Source: a virus. From it: 23,068 nt of DNA. A program made the position numbers and the translations under genes. A model generated the notes under the pieces. That model was not told the DNA's origin. It made no database searches and worked only from the letters and a program-made list of their open reading frames with translations. Of the stretch, positions 14,156-20,861 are shown one piece after another; position 1 is the first letter of the stretch; every line of letters starts with the position of its first letter. The stretch is taken from positions 1 through 23,068 of IMG/VR virus record IMGVR_UViG_3300037010_001609; one strand, 5' to 3'.

Positions 14156-15511
14156 ATGCAAAATAACAACAATAAACAACGCTTGCTGGTGGAGTATATG
14201 ATATCTTCACCTGACACGTTTGCAAGATGCAAATCGATTGTCAAATCAGAATACTTTGATCCAGAATATCGTAAGTCGGTGGATTTCTTACACACGTACT
14301 ACGACAAATATAGTGCTGTTCCGTCACCTGCACAGATTGATGCTGAAACGGGCGTCCAACTTAAACACCAACCAATTTCACGTGCTGACATCAAGTACTG
14401 CACAGATGAAATTGAAGTATTCTGCCGTAGGCGAGCTGTTCAACAAGCTGTACTCACTGCACCTAAAATGATTGCAGAGGGTGATTATGGTGGGGTAGAA
14501 CGAATGATCAAGGACGCTGTCTCTATATCTCTGAACAGAGATATGGGGTTGTCGTACTTTAACGATCCACTTGGTCGTCTTGAAGAGATGACAAAAACTT
14601 CACCACGTATTCCAACACTTGGTCATGAGTTTGACGAATTGATGGGCGGCGGGCTGGCTCGCAAAGAAATCCTTATGTTGTCGGCGAATTCTGGTGGTGG
14701 TAAGTCAATTTGCCTTGCAAATTTAGCACTTAACTGGCTATCAACGCCGAAATCACCCACTGACAGTCGTAAACTCGACGTATTGTACATTTCTCTGGAA
14801 CTATCAGAAGAGATGATTGGTCAACGATTTGACACGATGTACACGGGAATTTCAACTGTACGTTGGCGTGACAATTACCGTGAAATAGCAGGAACACTCG
14901 AAGATATTGCACCACATGTAGGTCGAATGACCATTAAGCACATGCCCTCGGGGACAAACGCTAATACTATTCGTGCGTACTTGAAAGAGTTTGAACTCGT
15001 AAACGGGTATATCCCGGATTGTTTGATTCTTGATTATCTGGATCTCGGAGGTCCTAACGAGCATGTATCTGCTGATAATATCTCCGAAAAGGACAAACGA
15101 GCGGCAGAGCAATTCCGTGATATTTTGTTTGAGTACGACATGTATGGTGCGACTGCTTCCCAGCAAAATCGTTCAGCCATTGAAGCACAAGAGCTGAACC
15201 ATAGCCACATTGCTGGTGGATTGACAAAAATCAACACAGTAGACTGGTACATCTCTATCATCATGACCCCAACGATGAAAGCTGCTGGTGAAATTGGCTT
15301 TGCATTTTTGAAGACTCGCAGTAGTGATGGTGTTGGTAAGATCGTATACATGAAATGGGACAACGGAGCTCTACGGATTCGAAGCTATCCAAAAGATGAA
15401 GACATTGACGATGACGGTGTCATTACCAACAAAATGGCAAAGTTCAAAGAAGGTAGTCCCCCCAAACGTAAGTCGCTACTTGATAGTTTTGACATCGGTT
15501 CACCACAATAA
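14156..15511 (+). CDS. 41: Replicative DNA helicase, T4 gp41 / DnaB type
   Basis: This 451-residue hexameric-helicase protein (T4 gp41 is about 475) has Walker A as SANSGGGKS (176-184), YISLELSEEM (211-220) as the catalytic-Glu strand and Walker B as CLILDYLDL (289-297). ATASQQNR follows as the Gln-containing sensor motif. The first 130 residues are the helical N-terminal domain. It would unwind DNA at the fork and work with the gp61-type primase. ATG 14156 is preferred over ATG 14144 because GGGAG (14146-14150) lies 5 nt before it. A weak sigma-70 promoter at 14107 suggests early or middle expression, while genes on both sides have late-type boxes. Confidence 0.92.
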   Translation: MQNNNNKQRLLVEYMISSPDTFARCKSIVKSEYFDPEYRKSVDFLHTYYDKYSAVPSPAQIDAETGVQLKHQPISRADIKYCTDEIEVFCRRRAVQQAVLTAPKMIAEGDYGGVERMIKDAVSISLNRDMGLSYFNDPLGRLEEMTKTSPRIPTLGHEFDELMGGGLARKEILMLSANSGGGKSICLANLALNWLSTPKSPTDSRKLDVLYISLELSEEMIGQRFDTMYTGISTVRWRDNYREIAGTLEDIAPHVGRMTIKHMPSGTNANTIRAYLKEFELVNGYIPDCLILDYLDLGGPNEHVSADNISEKDKRAAEQFRDILFEYDMYGATASQQNRSAIEAQELNHSHIAGGLTKINTVDWYISIIMTPTMKAAGEIGFAFLKTRSSDGVGKIVYMKWDNGALRIRSYPKDEDIDDDGVITNKMAKFKEGSPPKRKSLLDSFDIGSPQ

Positions 15512-15514
15512 ATA
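15507..15514 (+). promoter_or_regulatory. Candidate T4-type late promoter, AATAAATA
   Basis: This matches the late consensus at 7 of 8 positions and spans the helicase stop codon, 31 nt before ATG 15546. GGTTC (15497-15501) can pair with GAACC (15537-15541) across the box, a weak echo of the nested-repeat design. Confidence 0.5.
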
Positions 15515-15545
15515 ACTCAATAACCATCCTCAGAAGGAACCCCAA

Positions 15546-15830
15546 ATGAAAATTCAACCTACTCTTACCGTAAATGTCGATGAATCCACGTTTCAAGTGG
15601 ACAGAATGAGCCCAGAAGTTCAGCAAATGATTGCTTACTTCGATGATTGGCGTCAAAAGGAGGCTGATGCAACGTCCGAGCTGCTGATGATTCGCGGTGC
15701 TTTGAAGGACATTCAAGCAACCCTCCTGGAAACAATTCAGAAGGACCGTGCTGATGCGTTGAAAAAAGCCGAAGCACTCGGTATAATTCCTGCATCTACG
15801 GAAACACCCGCAGTTACCCCTGAGGAATAA
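15546..15830 (+). CDS. Small conserved phage protein (possibly DUF6447-like)
   Basis: This 94-residue protein has an N-terminal strand pair (LTVNVDESTFQVDRMS), a long charged helix (residues about 25-75) and a Pro/Thr/Glu tail. The plan resembles the small proteins called DUF6447 in T4-like cyanophages, but I judge this from the pattern alone. AGAAGGAA precedes ATG 15546. The GAGGAA at its 3' end is the ribosome site of the next gene, so the two are linked. Function unknown. Confidence 0.7.
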   Translation: MKIQPTLTVNVDESTFQVDRMSPEVQQMIAYFDDWRQKEADATSELLMIRGALKDIQATLLETIQKDRADALKKAEALGIIPASTETPAVTPEE

Positions 15831-15834
15831 CGAT

Positions 15835-16128
15835 ATGAAACTGAATGAATCTGAAATTACTTCAATTGTGTACGAAAAAGACAGTGGTGAACAGTCGGCG
15901 CGGGTAATCATCCCTACCTCTGTTCCCAAAGACCTAATTCGTGCTCTTGATGTTTCAGAGCTTGAACCAGCAGAGCGTCAAGACTTGCTAAATCTGTACA
16001 CAGAGTACAAGCAGTACACGGCAGCTTTCCTGGAAAACATGTTCAACTTTGAAACATGGGTCGATCATACCCACAATCGAACAGTGAAACCTAAGTGGCG
16101 AGCATTTAAGGTCGCTGGATTGCGATAA
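15835..16128 (+). CDS. Small conserved phage protein (possibly WYL-like)
   Basis: This 97-residue protein contains ARVIIPTSVPKDLIRALDVS, a helical middle and a FNFETWVDHTH segment, and ends PKWRAFKVAGLR. I recall similarly shaped proteins with an IPT-x-VP, ALDVS and KWR-x-FK pattern in T4-like phages, some called WYL-domain. The resemblance cannot be tested here. GAGGAA (about 15822-15827) precedes ATG 15835 inside the previous gene. A terminator follows 8 nt after the stop. Function unknown. Confidence 0.7.
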   Translation: MKLNESEITSIVYEKDSGEQSARVIIPTSVPKDLIRALDVSELEPAERQDLLNLYTEYKQYTAAFLENMFNFETWVDHTHNRTVKPKWRAFKVAGLR

Positions 16129-16135
16129 CCGAATC

Positions 16136-16158
16136 AAGGGCCCTAACCAGGCCCTTTT
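16136..16158 (+). terminator. Rho-independent terminator after the WYL-like gene
   Basis: AAGGGCC (16136-16142) pairs with GGCCCTT (16150-16156) around a 7-nt loop, followed by TTCCTTTG. It closes the upstream unit just before the late promoter at 16171. Confidence 0.7.
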
Positions 16159-16164
16159 CCTTTG

Positions 16165-16210
16165 CTGTTCCATAAATACCGTGACAAACTATGTCACCGC
16201 AAGGGAACAG
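16165..16210 (+). promoter_or_regulatory. Second nested inverted repeat around a late promoter and ribosome site
   Basis: The outer arms are CTGTTCC (16165-16171) and GGAACAG (16204-16210). Between them lie the late box (16171-16178) and an inner hairpin (GTGACA 16181-16186, TGTCAC 16192-16197). The outer 3' arm covers most of the AAGGGAAC ribosome site of ATG 16216. A late transcript starting near 16184 would lose the outer 5' arm and most of the inner one. Confidence 0.65.
16171..16178 (+). promoter_or_regulatory. Candidate T4-type late promoter, CATAAATA
   Basis: This matches the late consensus at 7 of 8 positions. It sits between a terminator and ATG 16216 and inside the nested repeat at 16165-16210. 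Confidence 0.6.
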
Positions 16211-16215
16211 ACTTC

Positions 16216-17400
16216 ATGAAACTAATCAAACAACTAAATGACAACGCAAAGCGTACTATCGTAGCAGAAGATGCTGGTGGTGCAGTTGGTGGCGGTGACA
16301 TAGCAGGGGCAGGTATGGCTATGCCTCTTTTCTCACGTCTGGTACAACGTGGCAAGCCTACGAAAAAGACCGCAATTGTAAAATCTCCTGTGTTTGTTGC
16401 TAAGAAGCCAGGCCTTGGGTTAGCAGAAGCGTTCAAAACTCTTTCAGAGTTTGAAGGCGACGAACCAGCTGCTGGTGAGCAAAAACAACAAGATAACTTT
16501 GACTCATCAGAAGTGATTTCTAAGCTCAAAGGACTTGAACAAAAGGAAAAAATTGACCAACGTGATACTGTCACGTTTGGATTAGAGGACGATGACAGCA
16601 ATCTCGTACGCGTCACCGTTCGTTCGGAACAAGCAGAAGATTTTGAAAAAGCACTGCAATCGTTGATGTCAGCTCGTGAAGACGAGAACGATGAAATCCC
16701 TGAAATTGCAGAAGTGTTGTTCAAGCTGAAAGATCAGTTCGATATTGTTGACGTTCAATGGCCTGAGGTTGTTGAGGACGAAGAGGAGGTTAATGACCTT
16801 CAAGGCGGTGGACCGGAGGGTGCTGATGGAATGGATCCAAACGCTGCTGGTGATGAACTGGATCAACCTGATGAAATGGGTGGAATGGATGCGCCACCAG
16901 CAGGTGGTGATACTGGTCAAGTTACTGACTTGCTTACACAAGTGATTGATATGATGAAGGCTGACGCCGAGGCTCGCAAAGCAGAAGCACGTGCGCGTGA
17001 AGCAGAGGCAAAGACCAAAGAAGCTGACGCGTTGGTTGCTCAATCAATGTCACGTGTTAAGCAAGAAGAACAATATCTGGACATGGATAGCTACAACAAG
17101 GCAAAGAAGGATGAAGACAAAGAAGCAAAGCGTCTTGCCCAATTAGCAAAGTGGAAGCATGACATGGGTCGTGATCAAGGTAATGACGGCCGTGAGATGG
17201 ATACTGAACCAGCTGACGCACCATTGGTTCCGAACCCAGATGAAATGGGAATGGAACAAGAAGAACGATCATATCGTCGTCCTGCCCCTGTTCGCGCCCA
17301 GCCGCCCCAGCGCGCCCAGCCGCCCCAGCGCGCCCGTACAGTTCGAGGCCGTGTCGCCCCACATGATATTGCGCAGTTCATCATTGGTAGGGTGAAATAA
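16216..17400 (+). CDS. Acidic, coiled-coil late protein; candidate prohead core or internal head protein
   Basis: This 394-residue protein is low in hydrophobic residues. It has an acidic middle, a Gly/Met/Asp-rich linker (about 195-232), a long Ala/Lys/Glu coiled coil (about 245-315) and a Pro/Arg tail built on an 18-nt repeat. The start (MKLIKQLNDNAKRTIVAE, then D19) resembles T4 capsid-targeting peptides, where the head protease gp21 cuts after a hydrophobic-small-Glu triplet; here V16-A17-E18. ATG 16216 follows AAGGGAAC; longer upstream frames cross the promoter. The next gene also has such an N-terminus. A scaffold or internal role is inference from composition, promoter and N-terminus. 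Confidence 0.7.
   Translation: MKLIKQLNDNAKRTIVAEDAGGAVGGGDIAGAGMAMPLFSRLVQRGKPTKKTAIVKSPVFVAKKPGLGLAEAFKTLSEFEGDEPAAGEQKQQDNFDSSEVISKLKGLEQKEKIDQRDTVTFGLEDDDSNLVRVTVRSEQAEDFEKALQSLMSAREDENDEIPEIAEVLFKLKDQFDIVDVQWPEVVEDEEEVNDLQGGGPEGADGMDPNAAGDELDQPDEMGGMDAPPAGGDTGQVTDLLTQVIDMMKADAEARKAEARAREAEAKTKEADALVAQSMSRVKQEEQYLDMDSYNKAKKDEDKEAKRLAQLAKWKHDMGRDQGNDGREMDTEPADAPLVPNPDEMGMEQEERSYRRPAPVRAQPPQRAQPPQRARTVRGRVAPHDIAQFIIGRVK
17293..17335 (+). repeat. GC-rich 18-bp tandem repeat, 2.4 copies
   Basis: The unit CGCGCCCAGCCGCCCCAG (17293-17310) is repeated exactly at 17311-17328, with 7 more matching bases after. It encodes RAQPPQ units in the protein tail. Its nearly pure G+C stands out against the AT-leaning genome. 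Confidence 0.9.
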
Positions 17401-17401
17401 T

Positions 17402-17716
17402 ATGTCAACGTTGTCTTTTAAGCAGTATCTGTCTATTATGACAGAAGATACTCAGCAGGATGTTAACAAGCTAATGTCTGACATTTCATTGATTGACACA
17501 CAAGTTAATCAACGCACGCAACCGCTTCTTCTTCGCAAAGCTCAACTGCAAAAGCTGCTTGCAATCAAGCAAAAAATGGCACAAGCAGAAGAGAAAAAGA
17601 ATGGTGGAATGCAAGCACCGAACGGTCAGCAACAGGGCCAGCCTTCAAACCAGACAACCACACCGGGTGGTACAGGTTCGGCAACCCCTGGCGGAGCACC
17701 TGCGCTAACAAGATAA
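17402..17716 (+). CDS. Small hypothetical protein with capsid-targeting-like N-terminus
   Basis: This 104-residue protein starts MSTLSFKQYLSIMTE, followed by D16. It resembles T4 internal-protein leaders, with an aromatic-x-x-aromatic helix and a hydrophobic-x-Glu cut site. A helical, Gln/Lys-rich middle (about 16-66) and a disordered Gln/Gly/Pro/Thr tail follow. AGGGTG near the previous gene's end serves as ribosome site, and only one base separates it from that gene. It should be co-transcribed from the late promoter at 16171. No enzyme motif is present. Confidence 0.65.
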   Translation: MSTLSFKQYLSIMTEDTQQDVNKLMSDISLIDTQVNQRTQPLLLRKAQLQKLLAIKQKMAQAEEKKNGGMQAPNGQQQGQPSNQTTTPGGTGSATPGGAPALTR

Positions 17717-17719
17717 CGC

Positions 17720-18391
17720 GTGTTCACACATTTAACCACAATCAGCCCCATAGAATTAAAGACCGTCGAAGGACCCAAAGGTCGATTCTATATTACACCC
17801 GAGGGTAACAAATACCCATCAATCACAACCATTCTTGGAGCCGGTGATAAACTATGGCTCCAAGAATGGAGAATGAGCATGGGGTTTGAAAAAGCTGACA
17901 AAGAAATGAAGCGTGCCGCCGATAGAGGTACCGCAGTTCATTCAATGGTTGAGAAGCATCTTGACAACGATCCCACACCGACAGCCGGCCACAATCACGA
18001 ACACATTCCTGGGTTCAATCAATTGCGCCTTCCGTTGCGGAAGGTGGACAATATCCTAACACAAGAGAGCGCGCTTTGGAGCGACACGCTACGGTGTGCA
18101 GGTAGAGTGGATTGCGTGGGAGAATACAAGGGTAAGTTGGCAATCATTGATTTCAAGACGTCAACAAACAATAAGACAGAAGCAATGGTGCAAGATTACT
18201 ACTTGCAGACAACTGCGTATGCACTGATGTTCCAGGAACGATACGGCATTCAGATTGATCATTTGGTCATTCTTATGAGCGTTGAACGTGGAGCTGTTCC
18301 GCTGGTATTTCAACAACCAATTGAGCCATATATTGAGCCGCTCCTTTTGCGTATAAATACGTATCACACTACGTACGGAGTTAAGTCATGA
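17720..18391 (+). CDS. PD-(D/E)XK exonuclease, RecB / MGME1-like
   Basis: This 223-residue nuclease has GRVDCVG (D131), AIIDFKTS (D144, K146) and YYLQTTAYAL (Q163) in order, the PD-(D/E)XK core of RecB-like nucleases. The N-terminus, PSITTIL (33-39), and RGTAVHSMVEKHL (69-81, with H74 and E78) match the single-strand exonuclease branch that includes mitochondrial MGME1 and many T4-like phage proteins. It probably trims DNA ends in replication or recombination. The start is GTG 17720, three bases after the previous stop; no other start precedes the conserved strand. Its TGA overlaps the next ATG, and the next gene's late promoter lies within its 3' end. Confidence 0.8.
   Translation: MFTHLTTISPIELKTVEGPKGRFYITPEGNKYPSITTILGAGDKLWLQEWRMSMGFEKADKEMKRAADRGTAVHSMVEKHLDNDPTPTAGHNHEHIPGFNQLRLPLRKVDNILTQESALWSDTLRCAGRVDCVGEYKGKLAIIDFKTSTNNKTEAMVQDYYLQTTAYALMFQERYGIQIDHLVILMSVERGAVPLVFQQPIEPYIEPLLLRINTYHTTYGVKS
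18352..18359 (+). promoter_or_regulatory. T4-type late promoter, TATAAATA, inside the exonuclease gene
   Basis: This is an exact consensus match, 28 nt before ATG 18388. It lies inside the palindrome CGTATAAATACG, and ACGTA/TACGT pairing follows directly. Confidence 0.6.
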
Positions 18392-18984
18392 ATGATCCAA
18401 AAATTGAAACAGGTGATACCAGTGCCATGGTAGGTAATACTGTGAAGGTTGAGTTTGTTACATTTGGCAATCGATCAGTTGATGGGAAGGTTGACACAGG
18501 TGCTACCACTTCATCGCTCCACGCAACAGACATCAAAGTGAACCAACAACAACGAACAGTATCGTTTCATAGCCCTTCACTGTCAGACAATATTGTTACA
18601 CTTGATTTAGCTGGTGTTCAAGAGGTGCATTCAGCTGATAATGGCGGCGAACCTCGTCCTATGGTATCACTCGATGTCGCAATTGACGGCAAGCCTATCA
18701 ATGGGGCGACGTTCAATCTGAACGATCGTAGCAAGATGGATACGCAGATCTTGATTGGTCAAAATATCTTGAAAGCTGGTGGATTTGTGATCGATCCAAA
18801 CAAAGACGGGGAAGCAGCTGACCATAATCCAAATGATGCAGCTCACCAAGCAACAGCCGAACCTCGTATCAGAAACGAAGCAGCAATTTTGGAAGCAATG
18901 GAACTACTGGCAGAAGCCGACATATCATTTAGCGATCTATTGAAATACCTACAAACTGCTGCTATCAACCGTATCAAAGAGTAA
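18388..18984 (+). CDS. Retropepsin-like aspartic protease domain protein
   Basis: This 198-residue protein has GKVDTGATTSSLHATDI at 33-49, the D-T-G-A/S active-site strand of retropepsin-like proteases, with catalytic D36. Later comes MDTQILIGQNIL (117-128), the matching hydrophobic-Gly motif. Related bacterial proteins are annotated as RimK-associated putative ATP-dependent zinc proteases. A single catalytic Asp implies a dimer. The C-terminal 60 residues are a helical extension. Expression from the exact late box at 18352 suggests a role in particle assembly, maturation or lysis; a ligand-binding rather than proteolytic role is possible. GGAG precedes ATG 18388. Confidence 0.72.
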   Translation: MNDPKIETGDTSAMVGNTVKVEFVTFGNRSVDGKVDTGATTSSLHATDIKVNQQQRTVSFHSPSLSDNIVTLDLAGVQEVHSADNGGEPRPMVSLDVAIDGKPINGATFNLNDRSKMDTQILIGQNILKAGGFVIDPNKDGEAADHNPNDAAHQATAEPRIRNEAAILEAMELLAEADISFSDLLKYLQTAAINRIKE

Positions 18985-18988
18985 TATT

Positions 18989-19621
18989 GTGTCTATAAAA
19001 TCACCTTTCTATGTCGTAGAGGAATTCATATCACCAATGATGTGTGAGGATCTTGTTGATTCGTGTGAATTTAACGATCCCAACCGTGATATAGAAGGCA
19101 AAGCGGTCAAAACAGTAAAGACATGTGAATCCGGAGAACAAATGTTGTTTGAACGGTTGCAGATGCTTATACCGGAATTGCAAACGCACTATCAGTTGAA
19201 ATACAAAGGAACTGAGCGAATGTCGTTTGAGTGGTTTCCTGAAAATAGCGTAGGACAATTCATGTGTGAAAATAGTGAATACTTACGCAGCAAGTGGTTA
19301 CGTACTCGTAACCGAGATTTAACGGCAATTTTGTTCCTGAGTGATTATCAGGAACAAACTCCGTTTGAACAAGAGTTTGAAGTATATGGTGGTAAGCTCG
19401 AATTCGTTCAACACAAGTTTGGGTTCAATCCGCAACGAGGCACTTTGGTGATATTTCCCAGTGACCCTCACTTCATAAACATCACTACAACGGTGATGGC
19501 TGGTGATCTGTATCAGGTCCGCATCCAACTTGCGGCACAGACACCATATCTGTATAATCCCCAGGATTTCCTGGGCAACTATACTACATGGTTTACGCCG
19601 TTGCTTCAAGCTAACGGTTGA
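18989..19621 (+). CDS. 2OG-Fe(II) oxygenase-like protein with degenerate metal site
   Basis: This 210-residue protein has the layout of prolyl-4-hydroxylase-type oxygenases: SPFYVVEEFISPMMCEDLVD at the start, RDLTAILFLSDY (109-120), GGKLEF (134-139), P-x-RGTLVIFPS and H161, then GDLYQVRI. In active enzymes the G-x-x-x-x-x-H-x-D segment before the R-D-L-T strand holds two iron ligands. Here it reads GQFMCENSE (from G89), with N95 and E97 in place of His and Asp. It may be an inactive or repurposed member. It starts with GTG 18989, four bases after the previous stop, and no good ribosome site is visible. Confidence 0.6.
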   Translation: MSIKSPFYVVEEFISPMMCEDLVDSCEFNDPNRDIEGKAVKTVKTCESGEQMLFERLQMLIPELQTHYQLKYKGTERMSFEWFPENSVGQFMCENSEYLRSKWLRTRNRDLTAILFLSDYQEQTPFEQEFEVYGGKLEFVQHKFGFNPQRGTLVIFPSDPHFINITTTVMAGDLYQVRIQLAAQTPYLYNPQDFLGNYTTWFTPLLQANG

Positions 19622-19646
19622 TTTAACCAGAATTTTAACGTATAGT
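19618..19646 (+). promoter_or_regulatory. Sigma-70-like promoter for the transglycosylase
   Basis: TTGATT (19618-19623) and TATAGT (19641-19646) are spaced by 17 bp. The box overlaps the stop codon of the preceding gene. It sits in one of the few real gaps of the right arm (19622-19699). Confidence 0.55.
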
Positions 19647-19699
19647 GCTTCTGTGTGATTGAGTTCACATGGAGGCCTATTAACTGACGAAAAGGAAAC

Positions 19700-20413
19700 A
19701 TGATGAAGCAAAATCATCTATTCACCAACGTCACTGCAATGCTTACATTGTTTGTGGTGGTTCTTGTTGGCGGCACAGCCGCTGGCACGGGACATGTCCA
19801 ATTTACTGATCCATCGTGGCGAATCAAAGATCAGCCATTTGAAACACGGGAACACGAGACACAGATACTCACTTCTACGGATGTTGGTATCTTTTCCAGT
19901 AGTTCTGCGGAAAATATGAAGAAAGTGTTCTTGGTAGGAAGAGAGGTCGGCAATCCTGAAACGATGCAGGCTATTCTACTGCAAGAGACAAACGGAGGTG
20001 TTGGCCATGCAATTGGAAATAAGGCATCGCCTGTTGGCAAGCGTTCTTATGGACTAATGCAAATTCAAGTCGTTGCTGCTCGGTCAATTCTTCAACGAAC
20101 CCCCACGGTGTTTAAGAAGTACTTCCCCGATCGAACATATGATTCCGTTGCAGACGAAGAAATCATTGCTTTGCTGTTAACCAACGACGAAGCCAATATT
20201 CGAATTGCGGCTTACCACTTCAAACTGTACCTCCAACTTTGTGGAGGTGATTGGGACCGCGCTGTCGCGGCCTATAATGCAGGAATTGGTGGTGTCAATG
20301 GTATCCCTCAGCCATCTGAATTCGGATATGTCGTTGGCGTTAAGGCAAAGCTTGACAGTGCCGTTCGGCCGTTCAACCGTAAAAACAACTTACAGTTGAC
20401 ACAACGATTCTAA
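19700..20413 (+). CDS. Lytic transglycosylase (SLT family) with signal peptide
   Basis: This 237-residue protein has a hydrophobic signal or anchor segment at 12-28 (AMLTLFVVVLVGGTAAG) after a short polar start. The SLT domain follows: ILLQETNGG with catalytic E96, SYGLMQIQ (116-123) and AVAAYNAGIGGV (188-199). It would cleave peptidoglycan between MurNAc and GlcNAc. The leader suggests Sec export, either as a cleaved precursor or a signal-anchor endolysin. Its job may be lysis or superinfection control. No holin is visible nearby. Two ATGs lie side by side (19700, 19703); the AAGGA box fits the second better. A sigma-70-like promoter, not a late box, precedes it. Confidence 0.82.
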   Translation: MMKQNHLFTNVTAMLTLFVVVLVGGTAAGTGHVQFTDPSWRIKDQPFETREHETQILTSTDVGIFSSSSAENMKKVFLVGREVGNPETMQAILLQETNGGVGHAIGNKASPVGKRSYGLMQIQVVAARSILQRTPTVFKKYFPDRTYDSVADEEIIALLLTNDEANIRIAAYHFKLYLQLCGGDWDRAVAAYNAGIGGVNGIPQPSEFGYVVGVKAKLDSAVRPFNRKNNLQLTQRF

Positions 20414-20454
20414 CAACGTAATATTACACATCACAGCCACATAAGGAGAACAAT

Positions 20455-20811
20455 ATGGCGAAGTTCGCAAAGAAAGAAAAAACCCCGAAGGAAAGCAAGG
20501 GCAACATCATGGCTGATCCAGAAATTCGCAAGAAGTTCAAATCAGCACTTGCAACAGTTACGCATTACTTCCAACAAGCTGACGATGCGAAAGAGGGGGC
20601 CTCAGAAACAGTTGCTGACCTCGCAGCTGAATATGGTGTGGACAAGAAGCTGGTTCGTAAGCTCGCTGTTGTTATGTACAAGCACAATTACGGTTCTCTC
20701 CAAGAAGAAAATCGTCACTTTGAGACGTTGTATGAAACAGTCATTGAAGGAAAGCTTCGTGACCCCGATAGTGGATCATCCGATCCATTGGATGCTGATG
20801 ACGCAGAGTAA
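20455..20811 (+). CDS. DsbA-like double-stranded DNA-binding protein (T4 type)
   Basis: This 118-residue protein has a Lys-rich start and a helical centre (KKFKSALATVTHYFQQADDAK). A segment with EYGVDKKLVRKLAVVMYKHN and then HFETLYETV resembles the pattern I recall for T4 DsbA (an L-Y-H-K-D-N motif followed by an acidic E-L-Y-D-T-V helix). The tail is acidic and disordered. T4 DsbA binds DNA at late promoters. AAGGAG before ATG 20455 is a strong ribosome site, and a terminator follows the stop. The DsbA assignment comes from pattern memory and needs a profile search. Confidence 0.72.
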   Translation: MAKFAKKEKTPKESKGNIMADPEIRKKFKSALATVTHYFQQADDAKEGASETVADLAAEYGVDKKLVRKLAVVMYKHNYGSLQEENRHFETLYETVIEGKLRDPDSGSSDPLDADDAE

Positions 20812-20814
20812 CGC

Positions 20815-20839
20815 AAAGACCGGCAGATGCCGGTCTTTT
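20815..20839 (+). terminator. Rho-independent terminator before the DNA polymerase gene
   Basis: AAAGACCGGC (20815-20824) pairs with GCCGGTCTTT (20829-20838) around an AGAT loop. The Ts run to 20839. It lies 3 nt after the preceding stop. The T-run is short, so some read-through into the polymerase gene is likely. Confidence 0.75.
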
Positions 20840-20861
20840 ACCCTTTGAAGGTAAGTAGTAG

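Noticed and set aside
15444-15929. Minus-strand open frame of 161 codons
   Set aside because: It runs antisense across three well-supported plus-strand genes and has no family resemblance.
16194-16724. Minus-strand open frame of 176 codons
   Set aside because: Antisense to the coiled-coil gene, Ser-rich from reverse-complemented acidic codons, no motif.
18994-19001. TATAAAAT as a late promoter
   Set aside because: It lies after the start codon of the gene it would serve and departs from the consensus.
20418-20427. Palindrome GTAATATTAC as an operator
   Set aside because: A 10-bp AT-rich palindrome in a short gap is weak evidence, with no second copy or promoter beside it.
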